Source: an uncultured Pseudorhodobacter sp.
Lineage (GTDB): Bacteria; Pseudomonadota; Alphaproteobacteria; Rhodobacterales; Rhodobacteraceae
Direction: 5' to 3'
Assembly: GCA_913062925.1 (NCBI GenBank)
Contig: CAJXWJ010000007.1
Span: forward strand, 1-64,000
Length of the DNA: 64,000 bases
A program made the translations under genes and the position numbers. Positions 20,600 to 29,937 of the stretch are shown in pieces. The notes under the pieces are model-generated. The model did not search any database, had not been told where the DNA came from, and saw nothing but the letters and a program-made list of their open reading frames with translations. Each line of letters starts with the position of its first letter. The stretch's first letter is position 1.

Positions 20600-22201
20600 C
20601 TATTCCGCTGCCGAAATCTGGCGTTTGACCCCTTGGGCCTTCATCCAAGCATCCAATGTCGCGATCTGCTCGGGGCTTAAGCGCAGCCCCAGTTTTGTGC
20701 GCCGCCACACAACATCTTCGGCCACGCGCGCGAATTCCTTTTGCATCAGCCACTCGACTTCGCGCGCAGTTAGCGTCGCGCCAAAGTCTTGCCCCAGATC
20801 GGCGGCAGATGTCGCATCGCCCAAAATCTGCACCGCCTCAGTGCCATAGCCGCGGATCAGGCGCTGCGCCCAAGCCTCTGACAGAAAACCATATTGCGCC
20901 TGCACTTCGGCAATCAACCGCGCGACATCTCCCACAAGGAAATCGCCGCCCGGCAAAGCCACGCCAGCGGTCCAAGCCTTGGAGGGCGCACCGAAAAACG
21001 GCATGATCTTATCCAAGGCATGCTCGGCCAGCCGCCGATAGGTGGTGATTTTACCGCCAAAGACGTTCAGCATCGGCGCGCCACCGGTGGTATCGACCTT
21101 CAGCGTATAGTCGCGGGTCGCAGCCGTCGCCGAACTTGCGCCGTCATCATAAAGCGGGCGCACGCCGGAGTAGCTCCACACGATATCCGCCGCGGTGATC
21201 GGCTTTTTGAAATACTGCGAGGCAAAGGCACAAAGATAGTCCTCCTCCTCGGGCGTGCAGATAGGCTTGATCGAGGGATCGGCCTGTTCGGCATCTGTGG
21301 TGCCGATCAGGGTAAAATCGGTCTCATAGGGAATGGCGAAAATGATGCGCCCGTCAGTGCCTTGAAAGAAATAGCATTTATCGTGATCGAACAGCTTTTT
21401 CGTCACGATATGGCTGCCGCGCACCAGACGCACGCCTTCGGTTGAATTCAGCCGCACCGTGTTGTGAATGATGTCGCCAACCCAAGGCCCACCGGCATTC
21501 ACCAACATTTTGGCGCGGATCACCCGGCTGGCTTCGCTCTCGCGGTCCTGAACTGTCACTTCCCAATGGTCAGCCGCGCGGTGGGCCGAGATCACTTTGG
21601 TCTGCACATTGATCTGCGCGCCGCGCGCCTCTGCGTCGCGGGCATTCAGCACAACCAGCCGCGAATCCTCGATCCAGCAATCGGAATATTCAAAGGCATG
21701 CTTGAACTTGTCTTGCAGCGCCCGCCCTGCGGGATCTGTGGTCAGATCCAGCGTGCGGGTCGGCGGCAGAATTTTCCGCCCGCCCAGATGGTCATACAAA
21801 AACAGGCCAAAGCGGATCAGCCAAGCCGGCCTGCGTCCGCGCATCCAAGGCATCAGCACGCCCAAAACCTTGGAGGTCGGCGTATCACCTTCGAACCGCA
21901 TATCTTTATGATAAGGCAGCACAAATCGCATCGGCCAAGAAATATGCGGCATCGCGGTCAGCAGCGTTTCGCGCTCGATCAGCGCTTCGCGCACCAGACG
22001 CACTTCCCAATATTCCAGATAGCGCAACCCGCCGTGAAACAATTTGGTCGAGGCCGAAGAGGTCGCCGAGGCAAGATCATTCATTTCAGCCAAAGCCACG
22101 CGCAGCCCGCGCCCCGCCGCATCACGCGCAATTCCACACCCGTTGATGCCACCACCGATGACAAAAACGTCGACGCTGTCGTGATGTTCACGCTGACCCA
22201 A
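20600..22201 (-). CDS. glpD: Glycerol-3-phosphate dehydrogenase (FAD)
   Basis: DVFVIGGGINGCGIARDAAGRGLRVALAEMNDLASATSSASTKLFHGGLRYLE; TTG at 22201 preceded by GGGGAGG is a plausible start; longer ORF starts possible. Confidence 0.93.
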   Translation of the reverse strand: MGQREHHDSVDVFVIGGGINGCGIARDAAGRGLRVALAEMNDLASATSSASTKLFHGGLRYLEYWEVRLVREALIERETLLTAMPHISWPMRFVLPYHKDMRFEGDTPTSKVLGVLMPWMRGRRPAWLIRFGLFLYDHLGGRKILPPTRTLDLTTDPAGRALQDKFKHAFEYSDCWIEDSRLVVLNARDAEARGAQINVQTKVISAHRAADHWEVTVQDRESEASRVIRAKMLVNAGGPWVGDIIHNTVRLNSTEGVRLVRGSHIVTKKLFDHDKCYFFQGTDGRIIFAIPYETDFTLIGTTDAEQADPSIKPICTPEEEDYLCAFASQYFKKPITAADIVWSYSGVRPLYDDGASSATAATRDYTLKVDTTGGAPMLNVFGGKITTYRRLAEHALDKIMPFFGAPSKAWTAGVALPGGDFLVGDVARLIAEVQAQYGFLSEAWAQRLIRGYGTEAVQILGDATSAADLGQDFGATLTAREVEWLMQKEFARVAEDVVWRRTKLGLRLSPEQIATLDAWMKAQGVKRQISAAE

Positions 22202-22294
22202 TGAAGCCTCCCCGCATTCACTCTTCCGCCGAAGCCCTTCGACTTTTGACGTTAGGGCAGTCAACAGCAAAGCACGCCAGAAATCAACAACGAA

Positions 22295-22320
22295 TGTTCG
22301 TTTATGTTCGCTTTTGTTCA
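22295..22320. promoter_or_regulatory. Three 10-bp-phased TGTTC(G/A) direct repeats, candidate GlpR half-sites
   Basis: TGTTCG TTTA TGTTCG CTTT TGTTCA at 22295, 22305 and 22315 between divergent glpD and glpR; resembles half of the E. coli GlpR operator (ATGTTCG). Confidence 0.6.
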
Positions 22321-22481
22321 AACCTCTGAAATAGAAGCAATTTTATGTGAATTGGCTTCGTTTTTGCCATCGCAGACCGCTTCAGGTCCATCCAAGGCTT
22401 GACGCCCCGACGCGAGTGTTGCTTGTTAGAAGAGCGGCTTGGTCCGCGCAGATCAGACGGCAAAGAAGACTGGAGCAGGCC

Positions 22482-23240
22482 GTGGCCTCAAATTTCAGAC
22501 AGCGCGAAATCCTTGAACTTGCCCGCAAAGACGGCAAGGTCACGGTGGACGATCTTGCCGAAAGCTACGGCGTCACGGTGCAAACAATCCGCCGCGATTT
22601 GGCCGATCTGGCCGAAAGTGGGCGACTAGAGCGCGTGCATGGCGGCGCGGTGGTGCCCTCGGGTGTGGTGAATATTCTTTACAAAGAGCGGCGTCGGCTG
22701 AACGAGGCCGGCAAGAAAGCAATAGCGCAAAAATGTGCGCAAACGATCCCGGATGGCGCCTCGGTCTTCATGAACATCGGCACCAGCACCGAGGCCGTGG
22801 CGCAAGAGTTGCTAGACCATGAAAACCTGCTGGTTGTGACAAATAATTTGAACATTGCCAATATCTTAGCCGCCAACAAAAGCTGCGAGATCATTCTGGC
22901 GGGCGGGGTCTTGCGCCGATCGGATGGCGGTATCGTGGGCGGACTGACGGTTGAAATGGTCAAGCAATTCAAATTTGATTATTCGGTTCTGGGATGCTCG
23001 GCGATTGATGCCGATGGCGATTTGCTGGATTTTGACGGCCAAGAGGTGATGGTCAGCAGCACCGCAATCAAGCGTTCGCGCGTGGTGATGGTGGTGGCCG
23101 ATCATTTAAAATTCGAACGCAAAGCCCCGATGACGATCTGCTCGCTTAAGGATGTCGATCTGCTGTTCACTGATGCTGCGCTCAGTGACGCTTTGGTGCA
23201 AGATTGTCAGACTTGGTCCACCGAAGTTGTCATCGCCTAA
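22482..23240 (+). CDS. glpR: DeoR-family transcriptional regulator, glycerol operon repressor
   Basis: FRQREILELARKDGKVTVDDLAESYGVTVQTIRRDLADLAESGRLERVHGGAV; divergent from glpD; GTG 22482 is the likely start (ORF opens at 22347). Confidence 0.9.
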   Translation: MASNFRQREILELARKDGKVTVDDLAESYGVTVQTIRRDLADLAESGRLERVHGGAVVPSGVVNILYKERRRLNEAGKKAIAQKCAQTIPDGASVFMNIGTSTEAVAQELLDHENLLVVTNNLNIANILAANKSCEIILAGGVLRRSDGGIVGGLTVEMVKQFKFDYSVLGCSAIDADGDLLDFDGQEVMVSSTAIKRSRVVMVVADHLKFERKAPMTICSLKDVDLLFTDAALSDALVQDCQTWSTEVVIA

Positions 23241-23262
23241 GGCAGCGCAGCAAAAACCTTAA

Positions 23263-23298
23263 GCGGCCAGCCAGCCCCAAAACGGGCATTCTGGCCGC
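23263..23298. terminator. Inverted repeat between convergent glpR and matB
   Basis: GCGGCCAG ... CTGGCCGC, 8-bp perfect arms, 20-nt loop; - strand side continues TTAAGGTTTTTG. Confidence 0.5.
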
Positions 23299-23314
23299 CC
23301 AACATCGCGGAAAC

Positions 23315-24829
23315 CTAGGCGGTAAAGGCGCGGCGCAGTTCGTTTTTCTGTACTTTGCCCATGGTGTTGCGCGGCAAAGCGGTGACAAAACGAATATGAT
23401 GCGGGTGTTTAAAGCGCGCAAGCTCTGGGCCGATCTGCGCCAAGATCTGCTCGGCTGTCAGATCAGAGCCTTCGGCGCGCACCACCGCAACCGCGACGCT
23501 TTCGCCAAAATCAGGATGCGGCACGCCAAAGGCAGCGCTTTCGACCACGCCTTGCACGGCATCAATCAGAACCTCGATCTCTTTGGGGTAAATATTATAG
23601 CCCCCCGCGATGATCAGATCCTTTGAACGCCCAACGATGGTGAAATAGCCGTCCTCATCCATCTGCCCCAGATCGCCGGTAGCAAACCAGCCCTCGGGGC
23701 GCATGTCTTCGGCGGTTTTTTCCGGCATGTTCCAATAGCCCTTGAACAGATTGGGGCCGCGCACCTCGATCCCGCCAACTTCGCCCTGCGCGCAGGTCTG
23801 GCCCGCGCCATCGACCAGACGCACCTCGACCCCCGGCAGCGGCAGGCCAACCGTGCCAGCCTTGCGCGCCCCCACATAGGGGTTCGAGGTGTTCATGCAG
23901 GTTTCGGTCATGCCGTAGCGTTCCAAAATCTGCTGGCCGGTCGCGGCCTTCCATTGCGCGTGCGTGTCGGTCAGCATCGGGGCAGACCCCGAGATGAACA
24001 GCCGCATGTGGCGGGCGGCTTCGGGCGTCAGGCCCGGCTGGCCCAGCAGGCGGGTGTAGAAGGTTGGCACCCCCATCATGGTGGTGGCCGTGGCGAAATT
24101 CGCCAAAATCTTTTCAGGGTTAAAGCCGCGATGCAGCGCAACCGCCCCCCCCGCCAAAAGCGTGACATTCAGCGCCACAAACAGCCCATGGGTGTGGAAG
24201 ATCGGCAAGGCGTGGATCAGCACATCTTGCGCGGTGAACTGCCACAGATCGCGCAGCGCCTCGGCGTTCGAGGTCAGGTTGCCATGCGTCAGCATCGCCC
24301 CCTTCGAGCGGCCCGTGGTGCCCGAGGTATAAAGAAAAGCTGCCAGATCATCAGACCCACGCGCCACAGCTTGGGCAATGGGGGCAGCCTTTGCCGCCAC
24401 ATCCGACAAACTGCCCGCGCCCTGCGCATCCAAACTCAGCACGCATTGCACGCCCGCAGCCTGCGCCACCGGCGTCAGGGCTGCAAGCTTGGCAGGGTCG
24501 CCGACAAACACCCTTGGGCTGGCGTCGGTTAGAAAATACGACACCTCGGCCGAAGTATAGGCGGTGTTCAGCGGCAGATGAATGGCGCCGCACAGCACCG
24601 TGCCCAGATAAAGCGCAATCGCTGTGACCGACTTTTCAATCTGCACCGCCACCCGATCTTGCGGCTGCACGCCCAAAGCCACCAGCGCGCTGGCGATCCG
24701 CTCGGCCTCGTTCCACAGCGCGCCATAGGAAATGCTTTGCTGGCTGTCCTGATCGATGGCAAAGGTAGCCTCTTCGCGCCCCACAGAGGCTGCGCGAAGG
24801 GCTTGGGCCAGAGTGTTTCCCTGATACAT
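23315..24829 (-). CDS. matB: Malonyl-CoA synthetase (AMP-forming)
   Basis: AMP-binding motif LYTSGTTGRSKGAMLTHGNL, IFHTHGLFVALN, RYGMTETCMNTSNPY, GRSKDLIIAGGYNIYPKEIE; adjacent to malonyl-CoA decarboxylase. Confidence 0.92.
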   Translation of the reverse strand: MYQGNTLAQALRAASVGREEATFAIDQDSQQSISYGALWNEAERIASALVALGVQPQDRVAVQIEKSVTAIALYLGTVLCGAIHLPLNTAYTSAEVSYFLTDASPRVFVGDPAKLAALTPVAQAAGVQCVLSLDAQGAGSLSDVAAKAAPIAQAVARGSDDLAAFLYTSGTTGRSKGAMLTHGNLTSNAEALRDLWQFTAQDVLIHALPIFHTHGLFVALNVTLLAGGAVALHRGFNPEKILANFATATTMMGVPTFYTRLLGQPGLTPEAARHMRLFISGSAPMLTDTHAQWKAATGQQILERYGMTETCMNTSNPYVGARKAGTVGLPLPGVEVRLVDGAGQTCAQGEVGGIEVRGPNLFKGYWNMPEKTAEDMRPEGWFATGDLGQMDEDGYFTIVGRSKDLIIAGGYNIYPKEIEVLIDAVQGVVESAAFGVPHPDFGESVAVAVVRAEGSDLTAEQILAQIGPELARFKHPHHIRFVTALPRNTMGKVQKNELRRAFTA

Positions 24830-24841
24830 TGGTCGTCCTGA

Positions 24842-26119
24842 CTAGCTTGATTTCAGAAGTTTTTGCACCGCCACCGAGGCGATGACGTCGTTTGCGTTGG
24901 TATAGGCTTCGTGATTGCGCTCGATGGTTTGCAGATCGTAAAGATAGTTCACCATCACCCCCCAAGAGGCCTTTTGCCCCCGCGCGCTTGCATCGGCGTT
25001 TTCGTGGATCTTTTCAAGCCTTGCGCCATTGCCAAGATGAAACCGCGCCACGGGGTCCGTCGCCGCCCCATTCGACGCCCGCGCCACCAGCATGTAATGC
25101 GCGCACAGCTCGGCAAGGCCGCTGCGGGTCTCGCTTGTCTCTGCCGCTTCGACGATCTTGGCCAGACGCTCGGGCAGGCTGCCCGCCGCCTTTTGCTGCA
25201 ACGCCCATTTGCGCAGGCCCGGCACCGGCGACAGCGTGACAAAGGCGTTCAGCGCCGAAAACTCGCGGCGCAATTCTTCCACAACTTGTTTGATCAGAAA
25301 ATTGCCAAAGGAAATCCCGCGCAGACCTTCCTGACAATTCGAGATCGAATAAAACACCGCCGTCTGGGCCTTTTTCGGGTCCAAGCTGGGGCGGTCTGCG
25401 GCAAGAATGGTGCCGATATTGCCCGGAATGCTTTCGTTCAGCGCCACTTCGACAAAGATCAGCGGATCATCTGCCAGCGCTGGATGGAAAAACGCGTAAA
25501 GCCTGCGGTCGGGGGCTGCCACGCGGCGGCGTAGATCGTCCCATCCGGTGATTTCATGCACTGCCTCATAGCGGATGATCTTTTCCAAAATTGCCGCAGG
25601 CGTTGACCAATCAATGCGCTGCAAATCCAGAAAGCCACGGTTGAACCATGACGAAAACAGATGTTGGAAATCGCTGTCCAAGCCCTTGAGGCTGGCATCT
25701 TCGGCGACAAATTGCAGCAAATCTTGCCGCATCGACACCAGCTTGCGCGTGCCACCGGGGGCACGGTTCAGCCTGCGGATCATCTCTTGCGACCGCGGTT
25801 CGGATGCTGCGTGCAACTGGCGCAGCCCCGCGCCGGTGGCGCCATCCCATTTTGCCAAGGCCGCATCCAACTTTGGCTTATCGACGCTGAATTGATCCTT
25901 CAGCATCAGGAAAAACGCCAGCTTTTTGGCCTTGGACAGCTGCGCATAGCGCTCGAAGATCGCACTTGCCGTGGCAAGCCCCGTCGCCTCGCCGCGCCCG
26001 CTCAGCAGGCTTTCGCAAAGCTCGGCGATCGACTTTTCTTGGGGTGCGCTGATCAGCCCACGCCCGACTTCGGTGATGCGCAGCGCAAGATCGTTCAGCA
26101 GATTACGCGCGATATTCAT
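24842..26119 (-). CDS. matA: Malonyl-CoA decarboxylase
   Basis: LKGLDSDFQHLFSSWFNRGFLDLQRIDWSTPA, FFHPALADDPLIFVEVAL, FYSISNCQEGLRGISFGNFLIKQVV, GAAVARFHLGNGARLE-like (TDPVARFHLGNGARLE); start MNIARNLL. Confidence 0.95.
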   Translation of the reverse strand: MNIARNLLNDLALRITEVGRGLISAPQEKSIAELCESLLSGRGEATGLATASAIFERYAQLSKAKKLAFFLMLKDQFSVDKPKLDAALAKWDGATGAGLRQLHAASEPRSQEMIRRLNRAPGGTRKLVSMRQDLLQFVAEDASLKGLDSDFQHLFSSWFNRGFLDLQRIDWSTPAAILEKIIRYEAVHEITGWDDLRRRVAAPDRRLYAFFHPALADDPLIFVEVALNESIPGNIGTILAADRPSLDPKKAQTAVFYSISNCQEGLRGISFGNFLIKQVVEELRREFSALNAFVTLSPVPGLRKWALQQKAAGSLPERLAKIVEAAETSETRSGLAELCAHYMLVARASNGAATDPVARFHLGNGARLEKIHENADASARGQKASWGVMVNYLYDLQTIERNHEAYTNANDVIASVAVQKLLKSS

Positions 26120-27441
26120 CGCACCATCTCCGGCCCCATAATGGTGTCGGGCAACCATGTCACGATCCCCGGGAAGGCCGACAAAATCGCAATTGCCAGC
26201 ACCATGCACAGTACAAACGGCATCGAGCCCACAAGGATTTTGCGCAGCGAAATATCGGGCGCAATGCCGTTGATGACGTAAAGGTTAAGGCCGACCGGCG
26301 GGGTGATCAGACCGATTTCCATATTGATCGTTACGATCACCGCGAACCAATAGGGGTCAAAGCCAGCGGCCGTGATGATCGGCAAAAGGATCGGCGCTGA
26401 CATCAAGATCACCGCCACCGGCGGCAAGAAAAAGCCCGCCACCAGCAGAAACAGGTTGATGATCCCCATCAAAACCCAACGGTTGACGTCCAACTCGGCG
26501 ATCCAGCCCGCCACCGATTGGGTGACAAACAGCGACGACAGCATATAGGAAAACACCCCAGCCGCGCCGATGATGAACAAGATCATCACGCTTTCACGGG
26601 TGGAATCGCGCAGCACCACCCAAAGGGCTGCCGGTTGCACCATGCGGTAGACCACAATCGCCACCACGATGCAGAACAGCGCCCCCACGGCCGCGGTTTC
26701 CGAAGGCGTCGCGATGCCGCCATAAAGCGCATAAAGCACGCCAAGGATAATCACGACGAAGGGCAGCACGCGCGGCAAAATCTCGAACCGCTCTTTCCAG
26801 CTGTAGTTAATACCCGACAGCGCCACGCCAGCAGCCCCGCGCCGCCATGTGTCAAAAATTGCCCAAGCGATGAACAAGGACACCAGCAAAATCCCCGGCA
26901 TCACCCCCGCCAGAAACAGACGTCCGATGCTGGTTTCGGTGGCAATGCCGTAGACGATCATCGTCACCGACGGCGGGATCAAAATCCCCAAGGTGCCGCC
27001 TGCGGCAATGGAACCTGCGGCGACCTCGTCGGGATAGCCGCGCTTGCGCATCTCGGGGATGCCCATCTTGCCAATTGCGGCACAGGTGGCAGGTGAAGAC
27101 CCCGACATCGCCGCAAACAGCGCACAGGCACCAAGGTTTGACACCACCAGCCCGCCCGGCACTTTGGTCAGCCAGCGCTCCAGCGCCTCGTAAAGATCGG
27201 GGCCAGCGCGGGTGGAGGAAATCGCCGATCCCATGATGATGAACATCGGAATCGACAGCAGCGCAAAGGAATTCAGATCGCCGTAGAACAGTTCCGGCAG
27301 CGCTTGCAGGCTGCGCGGCCCATCAAACACATACATGAAAAAGGTGGCAACAATCAGCAGCCCAACCCCGACAGAAACGCCCGAGAACAGGATGATAACA
27401 GTGGAAAGGGCGACAAGGCCGCCAAGTGCAAGCGGGTCCAT
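26116..27441 (-). CDS. TRAP transporter large permease (DctM)
   Basis: About 440 aa hydrophobic; CAAIGKMGIPEMRKRGYPDEVAAGSIAAGGTLGILIPPSVTMIVYG. Confidence 0.93.
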   Translation of the reverse strand: MDPLALGGLVALSTVIILFSGVSVGVGLLIVATFFMYVFDGPRSLQALPELFYGDLNSFALLSIPMFIIMGSAISSTRAGPDLYEALERWLTKVPGGLVVSNLGACALFAAMSGSSPATCAAIGKMGIPEMRKRGYPDEVAAGSIAAGGTLGILIPPSVTMIVYGIATETSIGRLFLAGVMPGILLVSLFIAWAIFDTWRRGAAGVALSGINYSWKERFEILPRVLPFVVIILGVLYALYGGIATPSETAAVGALFCIVVAIVVYRMVQPAALWVVLRDSTRESVMILFIIGAAGVFSYMLSSLFVTQSVAGWIAELDVNRWVLMGIINLFLLVAGFFLPPVAVILMSAPILLPIITAAGFDPYWFAVIVTINMEIGLITPPVGLNLYVINGIAPDISLRKILVGSMPFVLCMVLAIAILSAFPGIVTWLPDTIMGPEMVR

Positions 27442-27980
27442 CAGATGTCCTTTGAAGCGAGGGGGGTGTCAACAACAGGCATGCCAGAGCTATCGAGGCT
27501 TGTGTTGGTAAGTGTCATCCACAGATCGCCCAGCACCTGCACCAAGAACAGGCCAAAGCCCAGCGGCACTGCCAGATAAGGCACCCAAAGCGGGAAGGAC
27601 ATCACGGTCTCAGACTTCCAGTTTCGCGCCCATGCCAGATGCCACATATCCCAGCCGTGCCACAGCATGATTGCCACCATGCCTGCGGTGACCAAAAGCG
27701 TAAGCGCCGCAAGCCCGCGCCGCATCCGCTGCGGCAACAGCGTTGGCAGCAGATCAACGCCAACATGGCCGCGCAGCTTTTGCACATAGGGCAACCCGAT
27801 CAAGGTGGCCGCGATCATCAGATAGATCACCACCTCGGTTTGCCAGATGGTGGATTGGTTCAACACCGAGCGAACAAAGATCATCTGACAAGTGATCAAA
27901 ACCGACGCAAAAATCATCAAAGAGGCGATCACGCCGCAAAGAGTCGAAATTGCATGAATAACCCGAATGAGAAGGGGCAT
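27441..27980 (-). CDS. TRAP transporter small permease (DctQ)
   Basis: 4-TM DctQ-like protein, start MPLLIRVIHAISTLCG, upstream of and overlapping DctM. Confidence 0.88.
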   Translation of the reverse strand: MPLLIRVIHAISTLCGVIASLMIFASVLITCQMIFVRSVLNQSTIWQTEVVIYLMIAATLIGLPYVQKLRGHVGVDLLPTLLPQRMRRGLAALTLLVTAGMVAIMLWHGWDMWHLAWARNWKSETVMSFPLWVPYLAVPLGFGLFLVQVLGDLWMTLTNTSLDSSGMPVVDTPLASKDI

Positions 27981-28060
27981 TTGACGTCCATCAATAGAAG
28001 GATTGGCGGGAAATGGGCCAGCGGGCCTCTGCGGGCAGAAAATCGGCGGGGGGCAGAAAA

Positions 28061-28086
28061 GCGGCGGCGGTGTGATCCGCCGCCGC
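28061..28086 (-). terminator. Perfect 10-bp-stem hairpin between TRAP dctP and dctQ
   Basis: GCGGCGGCGG-TGTGAT-CCGCCGCCGC, 6 nt after the dctP stop. Confidence 0.75.
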
Positions 28087-28092
28087 ATCCGA

Positions 28093-29079
28093 TCATTCTA
28101 CCGACAGCGCCAGATCAAGCAGACGCTGACCGTCCGGCGTTTCTGCCACAAAAGCCGGATAAGATGTGGTTTTCGCCAGATCACGCCATGCGTTGAAATC
28201 GGCTTCCGTCATCTGAGCAAGCTCGACACCCGCATCCGAAAACGCTTTGGCAGCAACCTCATCACCAAGTTTTGCTTGCTCGAGATAAAAGGCTTCGGCC
28301 TTCGCCGAGGCTGCCATCAAAGCGTCTTGCTGGGCTTGGTTCAGGGCCTCGAAGGTCGTTTTGTTCATCAGCATCGGCTGATACATGAACCAAAGCGCAT
28401 ATTCGCCAGCGGGGGTATAGCACTTAAGCTGTTCGTAAAGGCGGTAGCTGACAAAGCTTTCCGACGAGGTGTTGGTTGCATCCAGCACGCCGGTTTGCAG
28501 CGCTGGGTAAATCTCGGACGAGGCCATCGACGAAATCGACGCGCCAGCACCGGCCAGCATCTGCTCGAAGGATTTGCCAGCCGCACGAATGCTGATCCCG
28601 GCAACATCAGCAGGCTTGGTGATGCAGCCCTTGTTCGAGCCAAAGCCCCCCGCCAGATAGCCATGCACCAGCGTGATCACATCATCGCCCGCCATGATCT
28701 TTTGCACTTCATCCATGAAAGGCGAATGCGACAGCCGGTTGCCGTGGTCGTGATTTTTCACCAGGCCTGGCATCAGCGTCAGGTTATAAGCAGGCTGTTG
28801 GCCGCCCGCATAGCTGAGCGGCAGCACGGTCATATCCAACTGGCCACGCGACAGCGGCGTGTATTGCTCGCGGGCTTTGAACAGGGTTTGGTTTGGAAAA
28901 ATCTGGATTTGCAGATCGACGCCAGCCGCTGCCACATCATCGGCCACCATCTGCGCAACCTGATGGCGCACATCGCCTTCAGACCACTGGTGGCTCAGTT
29001 TCAAGGTTTCCGAAAAGGCCGCCGACGACAGCAGCGAAGACGAGACCGCGACCGCAATCGCAAGGCTAGAAAATTTCAT
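28093..29079 (-). CDS. TRAP transporter solute-binding protein (DctP), putative malonate
   Basis: Signal peptide MKFSSLAIAVAVSSSLLSSAAFSETLKLSHQWSEGDVRHQ; DctP-like body; first gene of the operon with matA and matB. Confidence 0.88.
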   Translation of the reverse strand: MKFSSLAIAVAVSSSLLSSAAFSETLKLSHQWSEGDVRHQVAQMVADDVAAAGVDLQIQIFPNQTLFKAREQYTPLSRGQLDMTVLPLSYAGGQQPAYNLTLMPGLVKNHDHGNRLSHSPFMDEVQKIMAGDDVITLVHGYLAGGFGSNKGCITKPADVAGISIRAAGKSFEQMLAGAGASISSMASSEIYPALQTGVLDATNTSSESFVSYRLYEQLKCYTPAGEYALWFMYQPMLMNKTTFEALNQAQQDALMAASAKAEAFYLEQAKLGDEVAAKAFSDAGVELAQMTEADFNAWRDLAKTTSYPAFVAETPDGQRLLDLALSVE

Positions 29080-29179
29080 AGTGGTTCCCTCCCAAGAACA
29101 AAAAGACAGCCGATGCTCCCCTCCAGAAATGCCGGCTCCCCGAAATCGGTAACACTGCATGTGTTCCAGCGCAAACAAA

Positions 29180-29189
29180 TTGTATACAA
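29180..29189. promoter_or_regulatory. Candidate MatR/GntR operator
   Basis: Perfect palindrome TTGTATACAA within AAATTGTATACAAGAATTT in the divergent dctP/matR intergenic region. Confidence 0.6.
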
Positions 29190-29250
29190 GAATTTCCTTT
29201 TGGTATCGCAAGTCCTGCGATAAGCAGAGGGGACAGGAGACGAAGCGATC

Positions 29251-29916
29251 ATGAAAAAACCTGAAACAAGCCTGCGCGACGCCCTTGAAGACCGCATTCT
29301 GACCGGCATGATCCGCCCCGGCGAGCGGTTGGACGAAGCCGCCCTTGCGCATGAATTCAACGTCTCGCGCACCCCGATCCGGCAGGCGCTGTTTCAACTG
29401 GCAGCCACAGGGCTTGTCGAACATATCCCGCGCCGCGGCGCTTTTGCAGCCGAGGTGGGGCCGCAAAAATTAAGCGAAATGTTTGAAGTTATTGCCGAAC
29501 TTGAATCGCTTTGTGCCCGCAACTGCGCCCGCCGCGCCACGGCTTTGGATGTGCAAGAGCTGACAGCGCTGCACCGCGCCTGCGCGCAAGCCGCAGGCTC
29601 TGGCGACAGTGATGCTTATTACTACGCCAATGAAGAATTTCACGCAGCAATCCGCAGCATCGGCGGCAACGGCTTTTTGCACGGCGAGATTGATCGGCTG
29701 CAAAAACGGCTGCAAGCCTACCGCCGCCTGCAATTGCGCGCGCGCGATCGGATGTCTTCCTCGCTTGAGGAACATGAAACCATCGTCACTGCGATCAAAT
29801 CGGGTGATTCGAACGCCGCCGCCGCCGCAATGCGCGGCCATGTCTCGATCCAAGGCGACCGTTTCGCCGATCTTCTTGCCACGCTGTCGCGCACTCAGGC
29901 AGGCCACGCCGCCTAA
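29251..29916 (+). CDS. matR: GntR-family (FCD) transcriptional regulator, MatR-like
   Basis: LRDALEDRILTGMIRPGERLDEAALAHEFNVSRTPIRQALFQLAATGLVEHIPRRGAFAAEV; divergent from the malonate operon. Confidence 0.85.
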   Translation: MKKPETSLRDALEDRILTGMIRPGERLDEAALAHEFNVSRTPIRQALFQLAATGLVEHIPRRGAFAAEVGPQKLSEMFEVIAELESLCARNCARRATALDVQELTALHRACAQAAGSGDSDAYYYANEEFHAAIRSIGGNGFLHGEIDRLQKRLQAYRRLQLRARDRMSSSLEEHETIVTAIKSGDSNAAAAAMRGHVSIQGDRFADLLATLSRTQAGHAA

Positions 29917-29937
29917 CCCCAGATAGGACCAAAGACC

